From assembly GCA_020744425.1 (NCBI GenBank), contig JAGMUV010000027.1, forward strand, positions 496,001 through 560,000: a stretch of 64,000 nt of DNA, given 5' to 3'. Numbering within the stretch: the first letter of the stretch is position 1; every line of letters begins with the position of its first letter. Below are positions 27,760 to 36,839 of this stretch, piece by piece. The notes below the pieces were generated by a model. The model searched no databases, was not told where the DNA came from, and saw only the letters and a program-made list of their open reading frames with translations. This stretch comes from Dactylonectria macrodidyma (lineage: Eukaryota > Ascomycota > Sordariomycetes > Hypocreales > Nectriaceae). The translations under genes were made by a program, and so were the position numbers.

Positions 27760-28983
27760 ATGACGTTAAAAGACCAGAGAGTGATCTTGACTGGGAAGGA
27801 AAATTGGGATGCGTGGATTCAGTCCACATCAGCCAAGACTCCAAGGAAGATATGGTCCTACATGCATCCTGATCATCCTATTGGAGAACTCTTGCAAGAA
27901 CCAAGAGAGCCTCAGTATAGCGACTTTAACGCTACTGCCACAGACTATACCCAGCTATCACCGTCGCAGCAGCGAGCGTATGATGCTGTGTTTAGGCAAT
28001 GGGAAGTCAGGAAGCGGGACTTCGGAAAGCAGGAGACAGAGATCAACACAGTATACGATACTATCCTGGAGACAGTTTCGACAAAGTTCAGGCAACCGCT
28101 CGACAGAAAAGACACACTGCGAGAGTGGATGCAGCTGCTCAAGAGCTCTGCTGCTCCATCAGAAGGCTTTATGATAGCTAAGGTGAAAGACGAATATATT
28201 GCCGTGATGAAAGGCTTTAAGAATCAGAAAGCCTTCCCACAGTGGCTTGAGTCATGGGAATCGATGATGATCATGGCAAAGAAGTATCACCTAGCAGAGA
28301 CTGAGACCGGTCAATGGCTTCGAGAGTTCGCTGACCTAATTGAACCAATCCATCAAAGCTATGCAACAGCTTTCACGGAGGGGGCCAAGATTCTAGATGC
28401 CGAAGCAGTTCTTCAGAGAAGACGCCTCCAAGATGCGCTCGCCCACCAGACTGCCCAAGCAGAAGCGGCTGAGCAGCGACGACTCCACACAAGCAGTGGG
28501 AGTGAAACCTTAGAATCAGATTCCCAATCTAGACCAGGAGGTATTGACCTGATTGCATCGGGCGTACAGCGACCTGCTCCCAATGGCTCAAAGGTTTGGA
28601 CACCTCAAGAGGTTGCCTCAACAATGCGTGAATGGGCATCCCGCAAGAGGCCCACGAGTGGTAACACCGTGAGGGGCGGGGCGTTCCACACAGAGGGAGG
28701 CAACGAGGAGAGTGACCACAGTGAGGAGGCATCCACGCCAAAGGGTGGGAAGAGGACGAAGTCTGGCTCCGGAGGACGCTCTGGTAAGAGGCCAGCACTT
28801 ACGTGCCCAGCCTGCGGTATGAGAGGGCATGACCTATCTGACTGCTGGTGTGTGTTCGAAGAAAAGAGACCGGAGGGCATGCCTCGCAATAATCGTCGTA
28901 TGCGAAGGGCTAAGAAGGCGCTGGAAGACGACCACGAGCTGCAGAGAAGGGTTGATGCTTTGCAAGAACAGAAAGGGAACTGA
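27760..28983 (+). CDS. copia-2 Gag
   Basis: Starts at ATG 27760 (MTLKDQRVILTGKENWDAW) and ends at TGA 28981-28983; 407 aa. It shows the copia-type Gag (UBN2-like) layout: an N-terminal segment containing WDAW, a helical capsid region, a basic Gly/Ser-rich linker, then a zinc knuckle CPACGMRGHDLSDC (C-x2-C-x4-H-x4-C) near residue 350. The stop is followed in the same frame by pol, so this is the unextended product. It forms the particle shell in the cytoplasm. Confidence 0.9.
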   Translation: MTLKDQRVILTGKENWDAWIQSTSAKTPRKIWSYMHPDHPIGELLQEPREPQYSDFNATATDYTQLSPSQQRAYDAVFRQWEVRKRDFGKQETEINTVYDTILETVSTKFRQPLDRKDTLREWMQLLKSSAAPSEGFMIAKVKDEYIAVMKGFKNQKAFPQWLESWESMMIMAKKYHLAETETGQWLREFADLIEPIHQSYATAFTEGAKILDAEAVLQRRRLQDALAHQTAQAEAAEQRRLHTSSGSETLESDSQSRPGGIDLIASGVQRPAPNGSKVWTPQEVASTMREWASRKRPTSGNTVRGGAFHTEGGNEESDHSEEASTPKGGKRTKSGSGGRSGKRPALTCPACGMRGHDLSDCWCVFEEKRPEGMPRNNRRMRRAKKALEDDHELQRRVDALQEQKGN

Positions 28984-28989
28984 CAATTA
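28981..28989 (+). promoter_or_regulatory. Stop-codon readthrough signal UGA CAA UUA
   Basis: The Gag stop is TGA followed by CAATTA, which fits the stop-CARYYA context known from tobacco mosaic virus (UAG CAA UUA) to promote readthrough. Pol continues in the same frame without any ATG near its start, so readthrough is the simplest way to make Gag-Pol. Confidence 0.75.
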
Positions 28990-31900
28990 CAGGAGAGAAA
29001 GGCCAGAGTGAAGATCATAGGAGCGGCGAACACAGCGCACCTACGATCAGCCTTTACCTCTGCAACTACTGTGTATCCGCTACGTTTATCAACAATCTTG
29101 GATTCTGGTATAACGTTGCATATTTTTAACGATCTGACTAGGTTTAAGACCTTCCGAAAGGCAGCAGACGGAGAGGCAGTTGTTGCAGGAGCATCAGAAG
29201 TTCCAATCCTAGGTTTTGGAAGAGTTGACCTAGAGGTCACACTTCCAGAAGGGAAAGTCGGAATGTTGCGCCTACGGAACGCAACCTATTGTACCGATTT
29301 CAGCACGAACCTAGTATCCTTTCAATTACTTCGAGAAAACGGAATCTTCTGGGACACCATCAACAACCTCCTAATCCGAAGGGACGGCTCAACCATATGC
29401 ATCGTTCATCAGATGCATAATCAATTCGTACTGCAGTATCGAGAGATTTCGCGCGACGTTGAGGATGCTATCTTTAGCACGCAATACAGGCGAAGAACAT
29501 CGCGAAATCCAAGGGCACCAGCGGTAGCGAATGGATCCTTATGGCATCTTCGAATGGGACATCCAAGTCTGTTAGTGTTGCATCACTTGGGAAAGAATTC
29601 CCTAGGGATACGACTCCGTGGACCAAAGACAACGCAGTGTCCAGGTTGCAGCCAAGGAAAGATACATCGGCAGATATCTCGACGGCCACCAGACCGAGAA
29701 AAGGACAAGCCATGTCATGAAATTTGGATTGACCGGACCGACATTGATGAAGATGCAAAGGGCTTTATTCGAGCCATGTTTATCACAGACGCCTGGTCTG
29801 GTATGGTCTTTCCATATTATACCAAGACGTATGATAGACGAGAGAGCGGCAAGATAGTGAGACACTTCTATCACTGGATGAAGATCCACTATGGCTATCT
29901 GGTTAAAGTGGTTCGCTCAGACAATGAGCTCTTCACTAAGAAGTTTAAATACTGGATGATGTGGAGAGGCATCATTGGGAAACCATCAGCGCCAAATACG
30001 CAAGCTCAGAACGGAGGAGCTGAGCGCTCAGGGGGTGCGGTAATTGAGAGGAGCCGAGTGATGAGAATCACAGCCAACATACCGCATGGTCTTTGGAGAG
30101 AAATAATCAGCGCAGCCGTGTACCTGAAGAACAGAACACCGCGAGAGTCGAATGAGTGGAAGACCCCTTATGAGTTGTTCTACTCAAGACAGCCATACCT
30201 ATCGCACTTGAAGGCATATGGCTGCAGGGCCTACGCCATGACTTCACGAGCGCAACTCAAACGAAAGAAGCTCCGCAAGCTTGACCCAAGAGCGCACATC
30301 GGCTATCTTGTTGGCTATGACTCGACAAACATCTTTCGTGTTTGGGTCCCGCACAAAGGAAAAGTCATATCAACTCGAGACGTTATCTTTGACGAAGACA
30401 CATTCTTTGACGGCAAATGTACGGAAAAGGAACTCATTGATAGCGTTGATGACCTGGTCGAGAAGGTCGCTATTCCGCCAAGCCAGCTGAACAACCAAGC
30501 TGTACTTGAAGAAGACGAGCCAGTCTTTGAATCTAGCAACCATGAAGAAGACCAGGGTGACGACGGGGAAGAAATGGTTCCAGAAAATGATCCAGAAAAT
30601 GATCCAGAAAATGATCCAGAAGAATATCAGGACGACCAAGCGGACAAAGAAGACTACGAACTAGCAAAAGCTTTAGAGGAAGCATTATGTACACCTCCAC
30701 CAACTGAACCAGACCAAGAGCAAGATGCAGCGCTTTCAGTCTTCTTACCAGTCGCTGGAGCTGAGGGGGTGAGAGCAGATATTCCGCTAATTGCAGTCGT
30801 GGAAAGCTGCTTGGAAGACTTTGTCCCAGTTCCAATCGAGACAGCTTATCATGGGAGTTTCGTCGCTGGAATGAAGTTCAAGCCGGAGAAGATACATAAG
30901 CGAAACTTACCAGAGGAGCCGAAGACTCTCAGGGATCTCGACAGCCACCCGTTTAAAGAACAGTTCCGCAAAGCACAAGAAGAACATATGGCATCTCACC
31001 AACAGATGAAGTCGTTCGTGGAAGTGCCATGGCGTCAGGCAAAAGGACAACAGGTGCTAAGCTGTATGTGGGTATTTACCTACAAAACAGACAAGCATGG
31101 ATACCTGGTTAAGTGCAAAGCCCGTCTTGTTGTCTGCGGCAATCAACAGGCTAGGGGAGATCTGCCGACTCGAGCGACAACGCTTGCAAGCATGTCTTTC
31201 AGGGCGCTTATGGCAATTGCGGCAGAATACGATCTGGAGCTCGTGCAGATGGATGCTGTAAATGCTTTCGTACACTGCGAGCTAGATGAGCTGGTATTCA
31301 TGAGAATGCCACCGGGATTCCAAAAGTACGGCAGAGTTCTAAAGCTCCAGAAGGCGCTCTACGGACTACGGAGGTCTCCGTTCTTATGGCAACAAGATCT
31401 GACACGAACCCTCCGAGACCTCGGCTTCAGGACTGTTCCCGACGAACCCTGTGTGATGCTTAAAGATGGAGTGATTGTCTTCTTCTTTGTTGACGATCTT
31501 ATCTGGGCATACCAGAAGGAGAAGGCAGGCAGGGCAATGAAGGCTATGGAAGGCCTACAGCAGACCTATAACATGACCGTGCTGGGAGAACCGAAGTGGT
31601 TTCTTGGAATCCACATCATACGAAACAGAGCTAAGCGATCTATCTGGCTGACTCAAGATGCATATATCGATAAGATTGCTTACCAGTATGATATCGATCT
31701 AGAGACCAAGGTTCCCGAGACTCCGATGGCAGAGGAAGAATTGTTACCAGCAACCTGCCAAACCGACTGGCGTTCGATCGAGAAATATTTGAAGAAAGTC
31801 GGATCGATATTGTTCGCATCAATCTCAACACGACCCGATGTTGCATTCGCAGCCGCAAGGCTAGCTAGGTTCAATCAGAATCCAGACCAGACACATCACA

Positions 31901-32604
31901 AGGCCGCAGACCGAGTCTTGCAGTATTTGTATGGAACACGTTCACTGGGAATCAGGCTGGGAGGAACAAGATTCCTCAAGAGCTTCCTATGTGCAAGCGA
32001 TGCTTCCTATGCAGACAATACAATAGACAGGAAGAGCTCGCAAGGCTATGTGATGATGCTGTTTGGAGGACCAATTGCCTGGAAAGCAACAAAACAGTCT
32101 ACGGTCACTACGTCAAGCACTGAAGCTGAATTGCTCGCTTTGTCTCAGACAGCTAAGGAAGCTATCTTCGCAAGCAGGATTCTTAAGGAGCTGGAAGTTC
32201 AGATTGACGGACCATTGCATATTGAATGCGATAATGCTCAGACAATCAGGCTCATGACTGAGGAATCAGCCAAGTTGACTACGAAGCTTCGGCATGTGGA
32301 TATTCATCGACACTGGTTACGACAAGAATACAGGGAGAAGAGAGTCGAGTTCGGCTGGGTCCCAACATCAAAGATGATTGCAGACGGGATGACAAAGGCC
32401 CTGCCCAAGCAACGGCATGCAACGTTCATTAAGATGCTTCAAATGGAGGACATTTCACACCAGATTGCTCTGGAACAGCGAATGGAAGCTATGAAGGACC
32501 AGATTGCGAAAACACGCAGCCAGAAGGAAGGCAACAGCCCTGATAAGGAGGCAAGACTTGGATATCAAGGAGGGCAGAGACCCAAAAGACAACTTATAGG
32601 GTAG
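28984..32604 (+). CDS. copia-2 Pol: protease, integrase, RT, RNase H
   Basis: In frame with gag after the UGA; 1206 codons to the stop. The order is protease (ILDSGIT, residue about 38), HHCC integrase domain (WHLRMGHPS ... CPGCSQGK, residues 185-225), DDE core (WIDRTDID, VRSDNEL, NGGAERS), a linker with three tandem NDPE units (30589-30618), RT of copia type (QMDAVNAFVH, YGLRRSPFLW, FVDDLIW near 31487) and RNase H (SDASYADN, STEAELLAL, IECDNAQTI, RHVDIH). Integrase before RT is diagnostic of Ty1/copia. Catalytic residues are present and no frameshift is seen. An internal GTG at 29008 could be taken as a start, but I favour readthrough. Confidence 0.95.
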   Translation, partial: QLQERKARVKIIGAANTAHLRSAFTSATTVYPLRLSTILDSGITLHIFNDLTRFKTFRKAADGEAVVAGASEVPILGFGRVDLEVTLPEGKVGMLRLRNATYCTDFSTNLVSFQLLRENGIFWDTINNLLIRRDGSTICIVHQMHNQFVLQYREISRDVEDAIFSTQYRRRTSRNPRAPAVANGSLWHLRMGHPSLLVLHHLGKNSLGIRLRGPKTTQCPGCSQGKIHRQISRRPPDREKDKPCHEIWIDRTDIDEDAKGFIRAMFITDAWSGMVFPYYTKTYDRRESGKIVRHFYHWMKIHYGYLVKVVRSDNELFTKKFKYWMMWRGIIGKPSAPNTQAQNGGAERSGGAVIERSRVMRITANIPHGLWREIISAAVYLKNRTPRESNEWKTPYELFYSRQPYLSHLKAYGCRAYAMTSRAQLKRKKLRKLDPRAHIGYLVGYDSTNIFRVWVPHKGKVISTRDVIFDEDTFFDGKCTEKELIDSVDDLVEKVAIPPSQLNNQAVLEEDEPVFESSNHEEDQGDDGEEMVPENDPENDPENDPEEYQDDQADKEDYELAKALEEALCTPPPTEPDQEQDAALSVFLPVAGAEGVRADIPLIAVVESCLEDFVPVPIETAYHGSFVAGMKFKPEKIHKRNLPEEPKTLRDLDSHPFKEQFRKAQEEHMASHQQMKSFVEVPWRQAKGQQVLSCMWVFTYKTDKHGYLVKCKARLVVCGNQQARGDLPTRATTLASMSFRALMAIAAEYDLELVQMDAVNAFVHCELDELVFMRMPPGFQKYGRVLKLQKALYGLRRSPFLWQQDLTRTLRDLGFRTVPDEPCVMLKDGVIVFFFVDDLIWAYQKEKAGRAMKAMEGLQQTYNMTVLGEPKWFLGIHIIRNRAKRSIWLTQDAYIDKIAYQYDIDLETKVPETPMAEEELLPATCQTDWRSIEKYLKKVGSILFASISTRPDVAFAAARLARFNQNPDQTHHKAADRVLQYLYGTRSLGIRLGGTRFLKSFLCASDASYADNTIDRKSSQGYVMMLFGGPIAWKATKQSTVTTSSTEAELLALSQTAKEAIFASRILKELEVQIDGPLHIECDNAQTIRLMTEESAKLTTKLRHVDIHRHWLRQEYREKRVEFGWVPTSKMIADGMTKALPKQRHATFIKMLQMEDISHQIALEQRMEAMKDQIAKTRSQKEGNSPDKEARLGYQGGQRPKRQLIG

Positions 32605-32639
32605 CCAAGTCCTTGGAAATGGCCTCGGCTAAGGGGGTG

Positions 32640-32813
32640 TGTCACGATGTGTATTTGGGTAGCAGGGCGTGTATATGGCGTGTGCCTGCTATAGCAATAT
32701 CCTTCTAGCTATTTTAGCATAAAGGTTGTACAGGGACTCAGAGCGGGGACTTGACACAATCAAGAACATACACACACCCAATCAGGTGCCTCACACGACA
32801 AAAGCTCGTGACA
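32640..32813 (+). repeat. 3' LTR of copia-2
   Basis: 174 bp, appears identical to the 5' LTR; preceded by the purine tract AAGGGGGTG (32631-32639). Confidence 0.95.
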
Positions 32814-33554
32814 GCTGAGGTAAAACAATGTCTCGCGATGGGATCAGGTGATCAGCCTGGCGTACTCCAACGTGGAAGCCTCGAGTTTTTTTTCGGAGAT
32901 GAATGTGTATGCGCCAAGAGCCATCGGATCTTTGCAGCTTTACCAACCATCTTGTCCTAGAATCTCTACAATCTGTTGTTTCGGTAAAGATGCCGGGCAG
33001 CTCCAACTGGATCGGTCTAACCACGGCGCTACCGCTCGGCCTACAGCATGCGGCAGCAGATGTTGCCAAAGCCGTCTGGCGCGAGGTGGGTGGGATCGAG
33101 GTCGGCCAACTTGATCACTGGTGGCATGTCGCCCGCTTGTCCTATATTGCCAGAGCAGACGGCTCTCCTGAAGCCCTCATCCTGAATTGTGTCGAGGGCG
33201 AGCCTGACCACCCCTCGCAGTCGGCCGCGTACACAGTTGACATCATGCGGCGGCGAGTCAAGATCAAGAAAGGTCAGCAAGGTCAGCAAGGCTATGCGTC
33301 GATACCTGCGGATTGTATCCCTCTACTCGATCGTATTCAAGAATGGGTCGAGCAGATCCCTGAGCGGAAGGAAGAAGCTCGTCGCAACGAGGAGAGAGCT
33401 CAGCGTGAGGCACAAGAGAGACAGCGGTTAGCAGAGCTAGAGCGGCAGCGAGTGCGCGCCGCTGCCATCGAGGCCTACGAGCATCGCCTAGCTGATTTTA
33501 AAGCGTCTCAGCCTGCGCCAGCCAAGAAGGCCAAATTAGAGGTCAAGCCTTCAG

Positions 33555-34853
33555 CAGGCTTTCTAACCATACGCGTATGGTTTAGTTAAACCATATATTA
33601 CTCATATATTGCCCATATACCTATACCATACGGCCTGAGGCGTATGACCATATATGATCATACGCGGGATAAAGTTGCTCCGAGTCAAAATAGTCAGGTA
33701 AGGAAACCGGCGGCACTAAAACACCTTGACCATCCTCCTGGTCCTGAAAGGCTTCCCTTTTCAATAGATCCATAACGTAGAAAGGATACTTGAATGGCAA
33801 ATCGGTTGCTTAAGCTATGCGTGGGCAACTTGGACTGCCGTGCAACGTCTCCGTAGCTCCAATCCTAAAGCAACTATCAAGATCGCTTCGAGTCACATTG
33901 TCAGACTTCATGTCAAGATCAATTCGCTCACCTATAGCAAACAGTTAGCCGTTTTGGAAGATAACTCTCCTTACTGAGGGATATCGTTCAACGCTCGATC
34001 GTACATTATTTACGATGGACGTCCTTCACAAGCATTACCAGCAAGCATTCAACAAATACAAGACGAACCAACAGCTACTTGGTCCGGTACTGACGAGCTG
34101 GCATGTCTTCGACAAATACTACCAGCTCTCCGATGAGAGCCCGGCATACGGTGCAGCGCTTATTCTCCATCCATCCCGAGGAAAGGCTCATATACAGAAA
34201 AATTGGCCAAAGGCATGGCATAAGAAGATCTTTACAGGAGTGAAGAAGTTGTGGGAAGACGAATACAAGAACCTGCCAACCGCTTATACTACCCCTTCCA
34301 TTGTTCCGGCACTGGAACTGGATGAGTATGACCTGCTTGCACAGGAGCTTAATGTCATAGGCACAGAGCCCGACGTTGACGAATACGAAACCTACACCTC
34401 CCAGCCACCCATTCCAGTCGACTGCTCCCCCCTTGCCGGGTGGCTCCGCGATGAGCAGAAGGAGCGCTTTCCCCGACTGTCAAAGATGGCAATAGACATT
34501 CTCTCAATACCCGCCATGTCTGCTGACCCTGAGCGTACATTCTCTGGAGCACGGCGTACGATTTCGTGGGATCGAATGCTCCTTGGAGCATCGACAATTG
34601 AAAAGGGGAAGTGCTTAAAGAGCTGGATTCGCAGCGGTATAACGGCAGGGCTACAAGTAGACGAGGTTGAACAATACGAGTACATGGCAGAGGAGGGAAG
34701 CACCAGCGCTCTAGAGGAAGATGTGGGCCCTTGACCGGTTTGACGTCATTTGCCGGATGGGCAATATATGGTTTAGTTCGCCATACGAGAATAAATCATA
34801 CACCATAAACCATTCAGGTCCGTATGGCGTATGGCGTATGGTTAGAAAGCCTG
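33555..34853 (+). mobile_element. hAT-1: short non-autonomous hAT inserted in a gene
   Basis: 1299 bp with 20-bp terminal inverted repeats CAGGCTTTCTAACCATACGC and a perfect 8-bp target duplication GCCTTCAG (33547-33554, 34854-34861). It retains only the C-terminal part of a transposase. ATACG/CGTAT-rich subterminal sequence lies at both ends. Confidence 0.95.
34015..34734 (+). pseudogene. hAT transposase, C-terminal half only (hAT-1)
   Basis: ATG at 34015 opens 239 codons that match the middle and end of fungal hAT transposases: DESPAYGAALILHPSRGKAH, then the dimerisation domain (LSKMAIDILSIPAMSADPER, FSGARRTISWDRMLL, CLKSW). The BED finger and the first catalytic acidic residues are missing, so it cannot transpose by itself. 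Closely similar in layout to the transposase in hAT-2. Confidence 0.85.
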
Positions 34854-35955
34854 GCCTTCAGTGACGTCCGTATCCGGAGCGTGCCCAGACTGCGCGGTAC
34901 CATTAGCGGCTTGCAAGAAGTGCGAACGGTTATCTTGTCCCCAGGCAGGCTGCAGTGGACAGGGAGTGGATCTGCTCTTACGATGTCTCGATCACGACCA
35001 CGAGATCTACTGCGGCCCATGCCGCGAACAACAGCGCGTTGTCGACCCGCTCAAACCTCTTCTCGCAGCCTGTTCTGCTTGCAACGAAGTCTTATGCGCG
35101 GAACAGCTGCTCTTTTGCGACGGTAAAGAAGACGAGGACACTCCCGCTCACGACATTCGCGTCATCTGCTGTCTCTTCTGCCAACAGGAGGCAGAGGAAG
35201 AGGGTAATCCTCTAATGTTCATCTGCATCGACGACGCTTGTCTGGCTCGGCAAGCTAGTACTTCCCTCAAAGCATACGTATGCGACGGGTGCGCCCAACT
35301 CTACGGCAGACGTTGTGAAGACCATCCGAGCGAGTGGTGGTGTGAGCGTGGCAAGTGTGCTGAACGAGCACTGCCAAAATGCCCGTCTTGCGATCTGCCA
35401 CTGTGTCCAACAATCCGCCACCAAGCTTGTGCCAAGTGCAAAGCTCCCAGCTCGTGCAAACGCTGCCTTCCGACACCAGCTGAGCCAGAGCGCTTAGGAG
35501 AATCCTCACATGACGAGAATGATGACCCGTTGGATGAAGCCTCCAGGCCGACAGATGATACGGCCACGGCAGTTGACTCTCCTGGTACAGTCTCCCTGAT
35601 TCCTTTACACTTCTGCAGTTGAGACTAATGAACAGGAATTTCAGTGATCAAGCACCCCATCGTCAAGCTCCATCGTGTTCAGTGCATCTGCGAAGAGTAA
35701 TTTAGCTACTGTGCAGCACACAAAGATCAAGCTGGAGATTTGTTCTGTGAAGGTTGCCACGAGCCTATCTGTTCAAACTGGCGCCTCGTTGACGAGTGCA
35801 ACAACGAAGAGTGCGGCGCTAAGCTGGATCTATGCGAAAATTGTTCCGACACCCTCAACGACTGCCCACAATGCGGCATGCCTTCACTCGGAGAGTATGA
35901 CGACTTGGAAGATTACGATTACTACTATAATCCGATGGGCGATGACCATTGGTAG

Positions 35956-36839
35956 CGTGGTGGCAGGTAATCGCAACGTCTCGGGCGGATGAGATAACTT
36001 CTGCACCAGACAGTCCGCAAGCAGCTTTTACAATGTCAGGTCGAGGTGGACGAGGGCTCCATGATATGGCAGACGCACGTTATCCCATGGCGAGCGGACC
36101 AAGGCAGGAATCTGCGACATTATCACACTTACAAATTGTTAACCTCGTCGTCGCTCTGTTGTCCGCGGGCCAATCAGAATTTCGTGGTCAATGCTAAGCC
36201 TTTTTGGACTAGTGTACGTCCACACCTTGCGCTAAACCCGTTTAGTAACTGTAACTTATGGTCTCGGGGGGCTTCATTGATATCTTGATCCAAAGATCTT
36301 TCTTCCTTTAAGGAGTTGATTTGGTTTTATCACTCCGAATTACGATCTTCTTACAGTCGTTCTATGCTGTTCCGTGACCACTATTAATCGTACAAGAATT
36401 GATCAGCCACACGGGGCGGAACTAGGATCAAAGAAGCGCGGACCGCCAGTAGGCTACTCCCAGGACAAAGCTAATGCGAACGTAAAACAGGCGAGCAAAG
36501 CGACAGAAGGCAACTTCTGCGGAACGGGACAGCCACCATGCCGATTTTAACAGCATGAGCCTTCCGTCCGTCTTGTCCCCGATTCCTCGTCAAGTCATCC
36601 GCGGAAACCCCATCAAAACCGGAGATGGAGTCGAGAGTGTCGACATAAATAAGAGGAAGTAGAAGAATTGGAACGCAAGGTGACAAATGACATTGGCCCG
36701 AACGGTCCGTCTCCACCAGGTAACCCCGCGCAACGAAATTGGGCTCCACTCCACTCCGTGATCTGGCTTGGCCTCAACATGTTGGCTGTGATACGAACTT
36801 CTTTCTGAATCGATTCTCACTACATCGACGCTGGACATC
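35956..36839. other. Intergenic, no gene seen
   Basis: About 880 bp. I found no domain-bearing frame, repeat or RNA gene. Base composition is mixed, not RIP-like. Confidence 0.5.

Larger units (their letters stand above)
27426..32813 (+). mobile_element. copia-2: complete Ty1/copia retrotransposon
   Basis: 5388-bp element with 174-bp LTRs (27426-27599 and 32640-32813) that appear identical. The primer-binding site is at 27600-27610, gag and pol lie in one frame divided by one UGA, and a polypurine tract (AAGGGGG) abuts the 3' LTR. Identical LTRs and full coding capacity indicate a very young copy. The flanks do not match as a simple 5-bp duplication (ATAAT on the left, GCTGA on the right). 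Confidence 0.95.
32990..35955 (+). pseudogene. Cysteine-rich coiled-coil host gene, split by a hAT and a nonsense codon
   Basis: Coding starts at ATG 32990 and runs to 33554, is interrupted by hAT-1 and its target duplicate (33555-34861), and resumes in the same frame at 34862. The N-terminal part (WWHVARLSYIARADG ...) is followed by a long charged helix (ERKEEARRNEERAQREAQER), then a region with many C-x2-C pairs (CPDCAVPLAACKKC, CLDHDHEIYCGPC, CDGCAQLYGRRC, CPSCDLPLC) likely to bind zinc. A 60-nt intron is at 35585-35644 (GT...TTTCAG, phase 1). The last exon carries an in-frame TAA (35698-35700) before further zinc pairs (CEGCHEPIC, CPQCGMPS) up to 35955. I do not recognise the family; a RING-like or chromatin role cannot be claimed. 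Confidence 0.75.

Noticed and set aside
29008..29010. GTG as the start of copia-2 Pol
   Set aside because: The frame is continuous with Gag through one UGA, and GTG starts are not expected in a nuclear fungal gene; readthrough explains it better.
33189..33431. 80-codon plus-strand frame inside the split cysteine-rich gene
   Set aside because: Alternative frame of the charged helix; it does not continue across the insertion.
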